The notes under the pieces were generated by a model. It was not told where the DNA came from and ran no database searches. It saw nothing but the letters and a program-made list of their open reading frames with translations. A stretch of DNA of 64,000 nt from Scenedesmus sp. ARA3 (Eukaryota; Chlorophyta; Chlorophyceae; Sphaeropleales; Scenedesmaceae): assembly GCA_004335835.1 (NCBI GenBank), contig RWJK01001377.1, forward strand, positions 1-64,000. Reading direction: 5' to 3'. Made by a program: the position numbers and the translations under genes. Of this stretch, positions 35,352 through 49,082 are shown one piece after another. Position 1 is the first letter of the stretch, and every line of letters begins with the position of its first letter.

Positions 35352-36010
35352 TCATGGGTGAAGGAGCAGCTGGGTGCAGATGAGGTGGTGGACTACACCA
35401 CAGCTGATGTGGCTGATGTGTATGGGGCACCAGACAAGCACTTCGACATCATAATCGACTGCCTGGTGCGCAAGAATTGCCATAATGCTGCAGTGCTGCT
35501 TCACAAGCTGCTTGGTCACAGCGCGCATTTGCGATGGTGATGTAGGGAAATGCTCGCCATCTGCTACCTGTTACAGGTTGAAAGGCCCGTGCTGCTGCAA
35601 GCCGATCATAAGCTGGTGCAGCCATAGTTGTCAACTCGCACAGGAGTTGCTGACATGGATGCTGCTGCCACTGCTGGTGCTTGCAGGACAACACACCTGA
35701 GCGCCTGGCCAAGGTCATGGCCCTGCTCAAGCCCACCGGGCACTACTCATACATCCTGAACAGAGACACCGACTTTGCCCAGCTGCAGCAGTGGCAGGAT
35801 GCTCACAAAGAAGGGAAGGGCCCGAGTGTCAGTGTCACCAGTGTCACTCCAAACGGCGAGCAGCTGCAGCACCTGTTTGGGCTGTGGGAGGCAGGCAAAC
35901 TCAAGCTGGAGGTTGCCAAGGTGTTCCCGCTGGCTGAGGTTGCTGATGCGCACAGGCAGGTGGAGACATGGCACACACGTGGCAAGGTGGTGCTGGCCAT
36001 TCCACAGTAA
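33322..36010 (+). CDS. Quinone oxidoreductase-like MDR family enzyme, tandem copy 1
   Basis: Exons 33322-33411, 33769-33949, 34227-34369, 34702-34839, 35352-35465 and 35687-36010 give 329 aa with closed phases. The protein is a zinc-independent medium-chain dehydrogenase/reductase. It has the GroES-like N-terminal domain (SSSVNPVDTYMR, GGDLAGVVVEA, FKQGDHVAALTPG) and the NAD(P)-binding loop AASGGVGHVAVQLAK in exon 4. LGADEVVDY follows, and the C-terminal ADAHRQVE and GKVVLAIPQ complete the fold. No catalytic zinc cysteine motif is present, as in zeta-crystallin and chloroplast envelope quinone oxidoreductase relatives. It probably reduces quinones or reactive enals with NADPH. Intron 1 has a GC donor (CAG|GCAAGC). 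Intron 4 contains a long CTG run broken by an assembly gap. The copy at 37513 has the same exon plan. Confidence 0.82.
33687..33768 (+). repeat. 82-bp duplication of the start of oxidoreductase exon 2
   Basis: ATGCTTGTCAAGCTGCACAG at 33687 repeats the true exon start GTGCTTGTGAAGCTGCACAG at 33769. It has its own TTTCCAG acceptor and continues in similarity through the SLNPV codons before diverging. It lies in intron 1, directly in front of the real exon, and is absent from the second gene copy. Confidence 0.75.
35187..35349 (+). repeat. Long CTG trinucleotide repeat interrupted by an assembly gap
   Basis: CTG units run from about 35187 to 35241 and from 35292 to about 35347, with 50 N between them. 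The run ends CTGCCAG, the 3' splice site of exon 5. The true repeat length is unknown because the gap lies inside it; this is the longest CTG tract in the window. Confidence 0.95.
35242..35291. other. Assembly gap (50 N) inside a CTG repeat
   Basis: Fifty undetermined bases with CTG triplets on both sides. Collapse or expansion of a low-complexity tract is the obvious cause. Confidence 0.97.
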
Positions 36011-37512
36011 GCCTGTTAGGTGGCAGATCGTGGTGTGCATGCACACCACACAGTGTGTGCAGCATGCACATGTGGTGTGGGGATTGATATGGCTGCTGAG
36101 TTTGTGGTCCAGTATGGCAGGGCATGCCTGGCGCTGCCTGCTGCTGGCGGCGCTGTCATTGAGTGTCACCTCAATCTGTCTATGCATATTTGTCAAACGC
36201 CGCGGGGTCTGTGCAGTGCACCTTTCAGTCAGGTGGCTCTGCGCTGGTTTGGATGTGTTGTCCTGCACCTGAAAGGCTGCAGCTAACCGGCCCTCCATGC
36301 TGGGACGTGCGATGGAGGCCCATGTCAAGGTTTGTAGCACAGATGCGCGTGTTTGACATGTTTTGCAATTGTTGTGGCTGCAGGTCTGTGCTGTATACGA
36401 ACAACCGCGTGAGGATTTGTAACATCAGAAGCTTTGGGGGTGTCCGACAATCTTTGACACTGGCACGGGCTGAGCACCTAGCTTGCATGTACTGCGCAGT
36501 CCTGCGCCTTCTCACTGTGGTGACTGATCCAGTTGGTCCACACTACTCAAAAACTGGACTTACATCTCATATCAGTCTGTTCTTGTCCTGGCAGGAGCTT
36601 TAGGAAAAACTCTGATGCCGCCACCGCCATCAGGCTGCTGCCCGCTGCAACTTTGGACCTTAATCGGGCCCCCAATGTTTTGCATCGAATACGCTACAAA
36701 CATGCTGAAGCACCTCCTACCAGGCGCAGGGGTGGCCTACTGCAAAATTCTGGAGCTGGTGTGCAGGCAGGGGTTGTGCTAACCTTGGAGCCTGACTGAC
36801 ACTCGCAGGGCCCAGCAGCCGTGCAGGCCACGTAAAACAGCTTATAATATCGGAATAAGTTGCTATCAAGCAGGAAAATACGTTTCAACATGTGCAAGGG
36901 CGTCCTCAGGAATTAGGGTCTTTCCCCTTAGTTACGAAGTTTGCAACGGTCAGCGGAACAGCAATGTTCTGTCACAGTCGCATCACCCATGCCTAAAATA
37001 ACAGGTAAACCAAATTATCGTTGCTCGCAATCGTTCTTATCAATCCACTTCTCAACACTTCAGTCTTCAAACACCACGCAGGCACACCGTGAGCGAGTGT
37101 GAACAAACAAGTTGTTGCCAGCGACGCTGGAGCTCTTGCTGGGTTGAGCAGGCACGAAGACTAGTGTGAATGCGTGCAGCGATATGTGTTTGATGCATAC
37201 TGTCGCTCCGGGCCGTGGCACCTGGCGCGCACGTGGCAGTAGCAGCTGCTCCTGCATGCTGCTCAGCACTGCTGTGGAAGCGCGTTTAACTCATGTGCTC
37301 CATGTGCTCAATGTAAAACAGCTGCCACTGCAAACGGTGTCACATCCCAATGCACAGAATGCAATAGCCTAGTTGTAAAGAGGCTGGCCAGAGCACTGCT
37401 GCACCTCGCCCGACTGTGGTGCCTGCCTGGTGCTGTGTAGGCTCATGTTGCTCCCATGTGCGCATGTGCATTGTGTGTGTGCAGGGACACCACACCCATC
37501 AGCAGCAGCGTC
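36011..37512. other. Spacer between the tandem oxidoreductase genes
   Basis: No coding block recognised on either strand. TGTAA, the usual chlorophyte polyadenylation signal, occurs at about 36417-36421 (TTTGTAACATC) and could end the first gene's transcript. The rest is unique sequence without clear repeats. Confidence 0.35.
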
Positions 37513-39730
37513 ATGCAGGCTGCCATCATCAATAAGACTGGAGGCCCGGATGTCCTGCAGCTGGTGCATGACTTCCCAAAGCCGTCACGTGGGCCAGGCC
37601 AGGTACACGTGCGAGCGAGCAGCAGCAGCAGCAGCCATGCAACCTGCTTTGGATGAAACTTGCCGCCACACGCTGCATACTTCACTTTGTGCACAACAGC
37701 GCGCCGCTTTGCGTTGTGCACAAACTTGTTGCGCTGATGGCTTATGTTCGTTCAACGCCAGACTGTCCCCCAGCAGGCTCACATGTGTTTGTTGCCATGT
37801 CATCCCCCATGCAGGTGCTTGTCCAGCTGCACAGCTCGAGTGTGAATCCAGTTGACACTGCAGCGAGGGCTGGACACATTCCGGATGTGCCCCTGCCCTG
37901 CATCATAGGAGGTGACCTGGCTGGTGTGGTTGTGGAGGCTGATGAGGGCTCACGCTTCAAGCAGGGAGACCACGTGGCCGCACTCACGCCAGGTGGGGGG
38001 CGATTGCAATTGTTGTGGCGCTGCGCATGGGTAGCAAGCTGTGTTGCCTGAGGTTCTGCTGCGGTGGTGGCACTCGAGCAGGCAGCTTTCATCAAGCCGC
38101 TGCATGGTGCACGCAGCTGCTTGAGGCAGCAAGAGGATGCCGCCAACCTGCTGCTGCTGTGTGCTGCCCGCCCCCACCACCACCCCCTCCGCTGCAGGCT
38201 ATTGGCCCAAGGCAGGGCAGCCGCAGGGTACATATGCACAGTACGTTGCTGTTGAGGAGTCCCACCTGGCGCTGCTGCCTGCTGCCATCCCTCTGGACAC
38301 AGCAGGCGGCCTGCCCCTGGTGGGACTGACAGCCTGGCAGGTGGGTGTTGGGAGCTGCAGCGTGCAGCAGTGCATGCTCTGTTTGCGTTCTGCTAACCAT
38401 CAAGGCAATAGGCGCGCTGCCTCATCAGAGCTGCACTGGTGCTTGTGCACACACACCAGTGTATTACAGCATGTATACGTTGACAAGCATGCACTCTATC
38501 AACATGGCAGCAGCAAGCATACCAAGGATGTGCTGCCCTACCAGCAAGCCGCGCTTGCCTGCTGTGTGCCTGTGACGTGCCGGCTGCTGCTGCTGTTGCT
38601 GCTGCTGCTGCCAGGCGCTGATGGAGGCGCAGCCTGTGGAGGGTCAGCGCTGCCTGGTGTTTGCTGCCTCTGGCGGTGTGGGCCACGTGGCGGTGCAGCT
38701 GGCCAAGTCCCTGGGGCTGGTCACTGTTGGGGTGGCCGGGCCCAAGAACACGGCGCGTGGGCCAGTGGGCTGTTTGCTGTAAATGCAGCGAGCTTGTGCA
38801 GTGCACCATGCAGTTGATAGTACATCCAGCTTCTGGTGCATGCATACAACAAACCCTTGTAAAGAATGTCGCTGTGCATTGGCTGTCCCAACGGGCTGCG
38901 CTGCTGCATGTTGGCGAACAGCCACCGTAGCACAACAAACATGTTGAGATGTGCTGGTGACTAAACACTGCTGCTGCCATTTGCCGCTGCTGCTGGTGGC
39001 TATTGTTGTTGCTGCTGCCGCCAGGCATGGGTGAAGCAGCAGCTGGGTGCGGATGAGGTTGTTGACTACACCGCCGGCGACTTTGCTGCAGAGTACTCTG
39101 CCCCAGACAAGCAGTTCGACATTGTGGTCGATTGCCTGGTGCGTTGGAAGAGCGTGGGAATGTATGCTTCCCAACCTCATATACACACATTGCGACCGCG
39201 GCAAGCATGCAAAGCAGGTGCACCTACACCTCAAGCACACTCGCTCCACGGGGTCTTAACACTGCGGGCCCCACAGTGTTCTGGCTGCATGCTGGCAGCA
39301 AGGATCAGGCCATGTTGCTCGCCAGCCTCACAGACTTGTGGCTTACTGTGACACATGCCGCCACCGCTGCTGCTGCTGCTGCCGCTGCTGCTGCGTTTGG
39401 CTGCAGGGCAACAAGCCTGAGCGCATGGCCATGATATCATCGCTGCTCAAGCCCAGCGGGCACTACTCGCACATCATGAACGCCGCTAGCGACAATGCAG
39501 CGCTGCAGCAGATGCAGGCGGCACACAAAGGCGGCAAGGGCCCGGGCGCAAGCCTGACTCTGGTCAAGCCAAATGGCAAGCAGCTGGAGACACTGTTTGA
39601 GCTGTGGGAGGCAGGCACGCTCAAGCTTGAGGTGCACAAGGTGTTCCCGCTGCATCAGGTTGCTGATGCGCACAGGCAGGTGGAGACTGGTCACACACGT
39701 GGCAAGGTGGTGCTGGCCATTCCACAGTGA
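37513..39730 (+). CDS. Quinone oxidoreductase-like MDR family enzyme, tandem copy 2
   Basis: Exons 37513-37602, 37815-37992, 38198-38340, 38615-38752, 39025-39138 and 39407-39730 give 328 aa. The exon plan is identical to copy 1, with exon 2 one codon shorter. Exon 4 is almost unchanged from copy 1 through the AASGGVGHVAVQLAKSLGL block, while exon 6 is more diverged. The donor after exon 4 reads ACG|GCGCGTGG, so a weak GC donor must be assumed. The next in-phase GT does not join exon 5 correctly, and read-through meets a TAA after about 9 codons. Either a non-canonical intron is used or this copy is losing function. Family and likely activity are as for copy 1. Confidence 0.75.
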
Positions 39731-41312
39731 TGCGGCAAATTAGGATTGGTGTGAGGTGGTTGAGGTGCAGCAGCTCTGACGCGTGTCCACAGTAGGGAGG
39801 TTGCCACTTGTGACGGCAGCAAGCGTACAGTCGTCTTGTTTGTACTGCCTGAGACTCTTGGGTGAGTTCAGTGTCCATACGCAGATGTAACACTTGTTAC
39901 ATGGCTGTACAATGGCTCTCAAACAGCTGGCTTGTGCGAAGCGAACGCCTTGTGTTATTACAAAGCAGCAGATTGTTCATAAAAGCGTGTGCTGCACAAC
40001 AGCTCGCCACGTGGCGCACCCTCCTGCTCCTGCAGTCACCCGCTTTACCTGTCGCTGCGCTGCATGGAGTACAACTCAACAACGCAACCGACTCCCAACA
40101 TTAAAAGGGCTGCATGGAGTACAACTCAACAACACTATAGTCTGCCTGGCCATGCAAGGTCGACGCCCAGCTCCGATGACTACCCACGTTGAGTCAATTA
40201 CCACTGCCATCACAACACGTCAGAGCCAGGCCACATCTGTCTGCTACTCGTGAAACGTTGCTGCCAGCAGCCAGTGGTGCGCCAAATACAACTCTAAAGT
40301 GCCACAGATCCTACCCCAGATGCATCGGCGGCTGAGCCGTCCAGCCACACCTCACCTATTTCACCAATTAGCCACTCAGGCAACATCAGCTGCTCAGTCG
40401 TGCATGGACATGGCCAGCACAATTCCAATGTCAGCAATGAATTTTGAACTGCCATGCACGTAAGCTCATGGCAAAAGAGCAATGCCCATTGCAAATTCGC
40501 TGGAGGCCATCAATACGTGCAGTATGCATTGCACCGGTCCCATACTTACAAGACAACTCCAAGGCAGGACGTGCATCCCTCCAAACTCAATCACTCGATA
40601 TCACAGCAGCCGGGCTGCAATAGTACACTGGTAGGCAGCAGGGTGCAGAACAACCCCCATTTCGGCAGTGATGCAGCACACAGGCGGCAAGGGTCACCCC
40701 AGCAACATACACAATATGAACAAGCTTCAGCAGACAGCATGCATCAACATCACCTCATATGCGGTGCAGAACGGCACGCCACATGCATGCCTGATCTGCA
40801 TGCAAGCCAAATTTGACCTCCAAATAGCCATTTTTGAATGGCAAACAGAGACAACACCCCGTGCAGGCAGATTACGGAAAGCTCAGCAAGCCACCAGTCC
40901 GTACCAACAACAATGCAGATGCACACCTGAAACTCACTGCAATCACTGCAGACTGTGCAAGCACTGCGTTAGACACCGCACGTGCAGTGCCTCATGCACA
41001 GCACGCTTGAGAACAGTACATTAGCACCGAATAGTCGCAAATGCTGCTCTTGACAACTCACCATCCCAGTCACTTGCTAGCGCTATCACTGCACCATGTG
41101 CCGTGCACAAAAGACAGCGGACAGCCACAGTGCACCTGCAGACGGTGCATTGCATTGCATGGCAGATACCACATGCAAATATGCTCTGCAACAACATTCA
41201 ATGCTTCTGCTTCATCTACCTCATCCATCATTGCAACCCACTCTTCGGTTCCATCACTGCAGCTCAACTCCTAGCTCCCAGCTGCCAGCGGCCAGGCCCT
41301 CGGTGCAAGCGC
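39731..41312. other. Convergent intergenic region
   Basis: It lies between the 3' ends of oxidoreductase copy 2 (+) and the ABCG transporter (-). A TGTAA signal sits at about 39888. A short direct repeat, TGCATGGAGTACAACTCAAC, occurs twice at about 40063 and 40111. No gene is recognised; open frames are short. Confidence 0.4.
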
Positions 41313-44300
41313 TCAGCGGCGCTGGAAGTTGAAGAAGCGCAGCGCGCCGATGATAGCTGCCACAAAGGCCAGGATGAAGCCGGCCATTATCAGCGCACAC
41401 CAGCCCACAAAGGAGGCCTGGAAGCCCAGCATGGCTGCAGCAACACAGATACAACAGCACGGCAGAACAGGCACAGGCAGTGTGGTGGGTCAATGACATG
41501 TATAACAATACCAACTGAGCAGGCGACTGTACAGGAGCCCAATGCAGAGGCTACAGGCACTTGCACAGAGGAGTGTACGCTGCTTGGGAAGCTGCGTGCT
41601 GCGCTGTCCTGCCACTCACTGCGCAGCAGCTCCTGCACGGTGCTGGTCTCGCCGGGCGCCACTGTGATGGTTGATGTCACGTCGCCCAGCTGGCTGGTGA
41701 TGATGCCGTACAGCATGTAGGACAGCGGGTTCAGCCTGCAGCACACAGTGCGACACATGGCCATCCCAGCTTGGTTAACAACCGGTTTGCCGGCAGCATG
41801 TCAATGTACTCAAGGCAGCAAACTGGCAACTTCAGACGCCTCAGCAGATACGCTGCATCTTGTATGTCGCTGCATTGCACATGGAGTCATCCACAAGTAA
41901 CCGTCGCGCTGGACGTTCACAGTAAATGACCCGGCAGTCAACACCATGTCGTGTCATGCAACAAAGACTACTGCAGTGCAGCTGCAGGCGCTGCGTGGTG
42001 CTCACCAGTAGTACCATGACCACCAGGGCGGCATGGCTGCGTAGGGGATGAAGAAGCCAGCCATGAGGAACCACAGGCTGCACGGCAGCAAGCAGCAGGC
42101 AGCAGGCTCACATGTGAGTTGAACACCCAGTACAGCAGCAGACTGCGAGTAATCATGTGACGACGACAACAGACAGCAAGTGCACAGATGACGGTGATTG
42201 CTGGATGCAGTGCTGCATGCATGTGCAGTGTCAGGCAGCGGCTGGAATCTGCGCCACCATCAGCTACGGATACTGCCACAGGCTGGTGCGCAATGGTGTT
42301 GCGGCCCCATTTACCTGTACACGCTGCTGCTCATGATGGAGGCCAGCTGGATGTTGGCGCTGATGGCCACACTCATCATGCCTGGGGGGAGAGAGCGACG
42401 GAGGGGGCAGAGCACAGATCAGTCAAAAGGCAAAGCCCAGCCCGCACCAGATAGCAGTCGGCCCAAACGATCCCAGCCCTCCATTACTACTAGTAGTGCT
42501 CGCAACTGCTTTTAACGCTGCAGCGCAAAACAACCTACCTGCCAGGAACGGAGCGACAGATGCTCCAGATTGAAAATCATTCATCACCTGTGTTGTACAA
42601 TCACGCCCAAATGCAGAGCTGCTGAACTATAGTACTTGAATGGCTGCCTGACACCCGAAACAGCATCAACATGCGCCTCACCGTAGTATGTGAAGAAGAG
42701 CAGTGTGAGGAAGGTGAACAGGATGTACCACCAGAACTTGGCGGCGTTCAGCTCAAAGTGCACCAGCATGTAGGTGATGGTGCCGTACAGCAGCGCCTGC
42801 ACGATGACATACGGCAGCTCGACCAGCACCTGCAAGCACCGCACAGCAGAAATAGCAGCAACAAGGTAAGCAGACAGCAGCACATAGCAGGCAGACTAGT
42901 ACCATTGCGCAATCACCAGCAGCGCGCGTGCAGGTGTCCGCCTGCCACCTGTGTTCAGCAGCTCCCTTCAACAGTACAGCCGGCCAACAACCCTCCCATG
43001 CTCACATGGGAGCACATATCAGGCACCTGTGTGCCCCACACTGTGTCACGAGCTTTACAAATGCATGCCATACATACACCACACCCCTGCACACCCACCT
43101 GTGCCACCGCAAAGGGCAGTGGGCTGTACATGCCTGCCGCTAGCTCCCTGTAGAACACCGGCCGCTCCGTTGCCACAATCGGCTGCACGCCGCTGGCGTT
43201 GCTTGTGCCCAGGAAGGTGATGCAGATGAAGAGCGCACCCATGATGTTCGTGATGTCGCTCATGCTGGCACGGCGCTGGCCCATCCACAGGTAGATCGTG
43301 CCCAGCAGCACCGCCAGCACCTGCAGTGTTTGAAAGATGGGTGACAGATGCAGCAGACATAGTAGAGCAGGTGAGTGCTTTGAAGTGATGGTGCCCAGCA
43401 GCGCCGCCAGCACCTGCGGGGAGGGGTGGTCTGTGAGAAAAAATGTATGTGACAAGTGCAGTGTACAGTACGCGAGTGATTGACAGGACGGTACGTTAAA
43501 GAGATCTCCAGTTGGGCAATCTGCAGGCCAGATGTGCATGCATAATCTTCAACATAACCAACGAACATAACACTGCTAGGCGCCATCCCTGCATGCCAGC
43601 ACCACGTACCACGCAGAACACGATGCGCGTCGCGTTGTAGCCAGGGTTGCGCCAGTAGGAGGTCAGCCAGCGCCGCATGAGCACGCTAAACTGCTGCCAG
43701 GTGGAGGCGGCGTAGGGGCGATCGAAGTGCAGCGGCGCGCTGCCTGGTGGCGGCTGCGACAGCTGCTCCACCAACGCCTCGTTGCGCCTGCAGCAGCAGC
43801 ACCAGCAGTGTGGTCACACGACCAGATCAATGCCAGTTTGAAGCGGTGCGCTCTGGCTTATCGGCCCTGTCAGCATGATTGCGTGGTCACAAACATGTGC
43901 AGGTGAGCGCACCACAAACCTGTGACAGCGGCTGCCATACACACGTGATGCTACGGCCTGAGCCACATGCATGCAGCACGTCCAATTGACAGCAGCAATA
44001 CAAACGTGACCGCCACCTCCCACCACAACCCAGCCAGCCCCGTTGTCCTCTCACCGCCTCAGCTGGCTGTCTTCGTACACATCGGCAAAGTCCACGGCCA
44101 GGCGCGCCTCGCTGCCCACCGCGCTCACATCCAGCATCCAGGTGGAGGGGTTGAAGCCCTCGCCAGGGGGCTCCACGCCTGGGGAAGGGCGGCAGCAGCA
44201 GCAGAAGATAACACATTGAGTAACTTTTCAGCACAGAATCCTGCCTCAGGCACCAGCCCAGCCAGCGGCTGCTCCGCTCATGAGAGTAACACACATGGTG

Positions 44301-47300
44301 TGACGTGTCTCGGCAGACATGTAATGTCTCGACGTATTTGGTGGGTTGCCTCAGTCATGGGGCAAAGCTCTGGGTCGACTGCTGCTGTTCTCTGCAGGCA
44401 GTCAGTTGCAGGTTGGGGTCATGGAACCCCAAACACGAGCACTGGGACACCGTCGCTGATAACCACAATCAGGTCCACTGGCTACTGCTGTCTCTCGGCA
44501 TTCAAGAAAGGCACACACCTGCTGCACTGACGGTCATCATGCAGCGCACCTGGGGTCTGTGTGAAGTAGTCAATGAGCAGGTTGCTGTCTGCGCCCAGCG
44601 CGCCATGGAAGATGGTGCGCCCGCCACGCTTGAGCAGCAGCAGCTCATCAAACCTGCAGTAAGACACGATACACAGCGCACGCAAATTGCACAGAGTTAG
44701 GAAGATGCAGGAGCGTATCACGGACGGCAATTGCTTCACGCCTGCAAGAGGACCTATTTCAGCAAGAGATAGCATTACTGACAATGCCAGGTTGCTATTG
44801 ATGTGTATGGGCAGTCCATGGTGCAACGACAACGCAGTGCAAGATGACACACCTGTGAGACAGACATATCCCCTCTACAGCAGGCAAATATATGCCTATC
44901 TAGTGCGCCGATGTGTCAAAAGGTAGTGTTTCACAACTACAGCAACACACCTACGCCAGTGACTAGTGCTTTAGATCACCGCCATGTGGATCCAGGCAAG
45001 CTGTAGCAGTGCACAGGTTGCTTTACTGGCTGCCAGTGCTGCTCTCAGTCAAACTCACGCGTCAAAAATGTGGATGGATGGCTGGTGGATGGTGCACACC
45101 ACAGTCCTGCGCAGCACAAAGAAGCAGCCAGCAACAGCAGCAGCAGTATTTGCTTCATCAACCATGTCGGTCATGGTGTAGAACCCAGAGGACGCAGCTG
45201 CCATGCTGGCACTGCCAGCCTGGCAGCTTGACGCACATGAATGTTCTGAACTTGTATACTGCTTTGTCGTACTCCCACCATCGTTGCGGCAAGACACAAA
45301 CACCTTGCATGCCCTGTCCCACCTCCCCGTCCCGCGTTTCCTCCCCACACCCAACTACGCACCTGCCGGTGTCCACGGTGTTGCGCACCGCGCGCATCAC
45401 GATGGCGGCGGCGCGCGCGTCCAGGCCGCTGGTGGGCTCGTCCATGAACACCACGCTGGGGTTGGCCACCAGCTCCACGGCAATAGTCAGGCGCTTGCGC
45501 TGCTCAATGGACAGGCCCCACTCGCCCGGCACGCCCACCTAAGAGCAAGGTGGCATATGATGTTAGTTGGAAGGGAAACACATATGCGCCGGTTTGATCG
45601 ATCAGCAAGCCAGGTATGCAGCAGCGTCAGAGGCACCGCAACTGGGCATGCGACACACATTGCAACTGCTGCTCAACCAGCACCACCAGCCATGCAATAG
45701 CGTGCTGATGTGCACTACCCTGCTCGTGCTCACTGCCGCAGCAGCTAGCACCACAGCTGGCAGTCACAACCAGTCAGCTCTGCCGCCTCACCAGTGTGTC
45801 CCTGTTGGGCCCCAGCTCCACCAGCTGCAGCACATCATCCACAAACGCCTCCAGCAGGTGACGCTCACGGCCCTCGTAAAGCCGCAGCGTGGCTGACACC
45901 ACCAGCGCCTCACGCACGGTGGTCTGCAGCAGCAGCAGCAGCATCAGCAGCAGCCGCAAGAGCAGCAGCAGCAACAGCAGCGTCATGTGAAGCCGAGGGT
46001 TCCAAATCCTCTCATCCAGTCACAATGCTATTCAGTGTCTGCGTGCAGCACCAAGCACCCCGAGCCTTGTGATATACACTCTAGTTCTGAGGCTTATGCC
46101 GCCTGCTGGGCTCACCCGGGGTGTGTGGATGTCTGTCTGCTCCACGTAGCCGCACGCGCGCGCAAAGCTGTGCTGCTGCTTTGGGTGGCCGCCCACCCAG
46201 ATCTGGCCCTCCACGCGGCCTGAGGTCTTGCGGCCAGCCAGCACATCCATCAGCGTCGTCTTGCCAGCACCTGTAGTGCAGCACCGCGTGACAATGCCGA
46301 TGAGGGGCAGCAATCACTACACATGCCATACACCTCCAGCAATAAACTGATTCGTGCACTGCGTACACGTCCAGCACCAACAGAAGCAACAGCACACTCT
46401 GCCGTACATAAGACAGCTAGCTGCTGCCACCCACAACAGCGAGACAGGCAAACAGACGGGAAGTTCCAGCCACGTACAACCTGCCAGCAGCTGGAAGCTT
46501 TGCTTCGTGTTCGCACTCACCTGACACCCCCATGAGCGCAGTCAGCACGCCAGGCCTGAATGAGCCGGTGATGTTGTGCAGCAGCTGCAGCTGCGGCTTG
46601 TGAGCACCCTTCTCTGCACCACTGGCGCCCTTGGCACCCTGCAATGCACGTGCAGGCAACAACAGCAGGCCGAGCCCTATCACCACGTCTGCAATGCCAC
46701 GGCCGCAAGCAGAGCTGTCATCCGCAGCTGGCTCCTAGTGCAGGCTGCAGCCACCTCCAGCAAAACTGAACCAGCCAACAAGCAGCAAGAAAAGATCACC
46801 ACTGGCAGCGCTTGCCACTATGCACACCAGCTGGCGCGCTCACTCACCGCAGGCGCGTCCACGTAGTAGCAGATGTCCTTGAAGGCCACACTCATGGGCT
46901 TGAAGGGCAGCGCAAGGCCCTTGCCACCACCAGCAGCAGCACCACCGCCATTGGTATGGTGTGCGCCAGCAGTTGGTGTGGTGGGCGTCACTAGCACATG
47001 CAGGTCCCTGCTGTTGCTTCCACTGCTAGTGGGGCTGCCATCTCCACCATGCGCTGCAGCATTGTGCGTTACTACGCTGGCAGGGTATGCCAATTCCACA
47101 TCCTGCAAGCTATTAGCAGAGGCAGAGGCTGAAGCAGGAGCAGCAGCAATGGGCTTTGACAGCTCGACCCTGCTGCTGCTCTTCTTGACTGCCTTGCTGC
47201 TCTTGTGGCTGGCGTCGCTGAGCTTGGCTGCTGAGGCAGACTTGAGCAGCGCTGCGGGTGCAGTGCCGGTGCGGTTGACCTCCCGGTCTGCCAGGTACTC

Positions 47301-48421
47301 GGCGGTGAAGAGGGGCGTGTTGCGCGCAGGGGCTGCAAGCAAGGGAACCATGTGCGGCAGCAGTGGCAGGAGAGTCATTTGACGCAGCAGCTGTCGGGCG
47401 TATAGAGCTGGACAAGAACTAACTGAGCGTGCATAATGCTTCCCACTACAGGATGTGGCCATACTTCCAAAGCTGCTGCAGCTGCTAGCCTTCACGGCTG
47501 GGGTGATTGTATCATCAACAGCACACCATGGCCGCACTTGCATTGCAGAGTTGCGACACACAGCCATGTCACACTCACGTGGCAGGTACTGCAGCGCCAG
47601 GAACATGATGGCGTTGAACAGGGCCCAGTAGCCCAGCAGCACCAGTGCAGGCATCCAGCGCCAGTAGGGCTGCGTCCACATGCCGCTGTTGAGCAGCACC
47701 CACTCGCCCATGGGCCGCGTGACGCCCTCAGCGGTGAAGGGCGCGGACCAGCGCGGCGCTGACATCTCGTTGACTGCCAGCGCATTGGTGGCATACTGCG
47801 AGGTTGCAGGACAGAGCCTCAAACACAGGTTCAACAACAGCTGCAGCTGCCAGTGGCATGCAGATACCATGCAAATACCTTGCAGGAAAATCGACAACAG
47901 AACCATCCATGAGCAAAGCAAAGAACAAGCGTACATCTGCTTGCAACAGCTCACACTGCATTCCAACGGCCCCGCGTGCTCACCGTGATGGGGCTGGCCC
48001 AGTACATCCAGATCCACCAGGGGTGCTGCAGCAGCAGAAGAGCAGGCAGGAGCAGCAGCTCCAGCAACAGAAGTCAGCTATCAGCACAACGCAACACAAG
48101 CAGCCTCTTCCATGCCTGGTTCTCGTCATATATAGTGTACACTTTCTGGTCGACCGTGGCTCTAGGATTAAGCAAAACAACATCTAATGCACCCATTGCA
48201 TACAACAGCCCTACTGTGCACCAATGCAATGCAGTGCACCACACTCACGATGTCAGGCCGCTTGAGCGCGAAGCCTCCCAGCAGGATGAGCAGCACCAGC
48301 GCGAAGCTGCCAAACACGTTGGTGCGGGAGATCTCGCGGCCCAGTGCGCCCATCAGCCTGAACAGCGCCGTGCCCATCTGATGCAGCAGCGCCAGGTAGC
48401 CCAGGAAGATGAAGAACCTGA

Positions 48422-48479
<58 letters not shown>

Positions 48480-49032
48480 CAAAAAGGGTGAGGGCAGATG
48501 CTCAGCAAGGCATGGTGGCATAGACAAACACAGCATGCCAGCCAGCATGTGATGCTGCAAGATTAATCTGCACGCCTCTTATGCGTATCAGTGCATGCCA
48601 GCACCAGCATCCCGCATCGCCGCACCTGCCCGCGTCAGGCGCCATGCCTGTGAGCCAGTACACGATGCTGGCCCACAGGATTCCCTCCAGCAGCGAGTAG
48701 GGCACGCGCAGCAGCGTGGTGGGCGCGCAGAAGGCCCAGGCGGGGAAGAACTGCGCGGTGCGCTGCTTGAAGAACACGCCCAGGCTGGCGATCATCAGCG
48801 TCTGCTCCGCGTAGCTGCAGGGGCATGCACACGCGCACATACAAGGGGTCTGGTGTCACAAAGGCTGAAGTTGCGGAGGACCTGGGTGCACGATGCTGGT
48901 TTGCAAGCATGCTTCAGTATCACTGGCACTGCTGACATATGCTAAGGCCACAGGGCTTGACTGCTGCGCACCTGGCGAACATGAGGTGCACGATGCTGAA
49001 GAAAATGAGCCCCAGGTACAGCGTGCCTCCCT

Positions 49033-49082
<50 letters not shown>

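Noticed and set aside
35145..35540. Open frames of pure Ala, Leu or Cys across the gap
   Set aside because: They are translations of the CTG repeat and the N placeholder, not genes.
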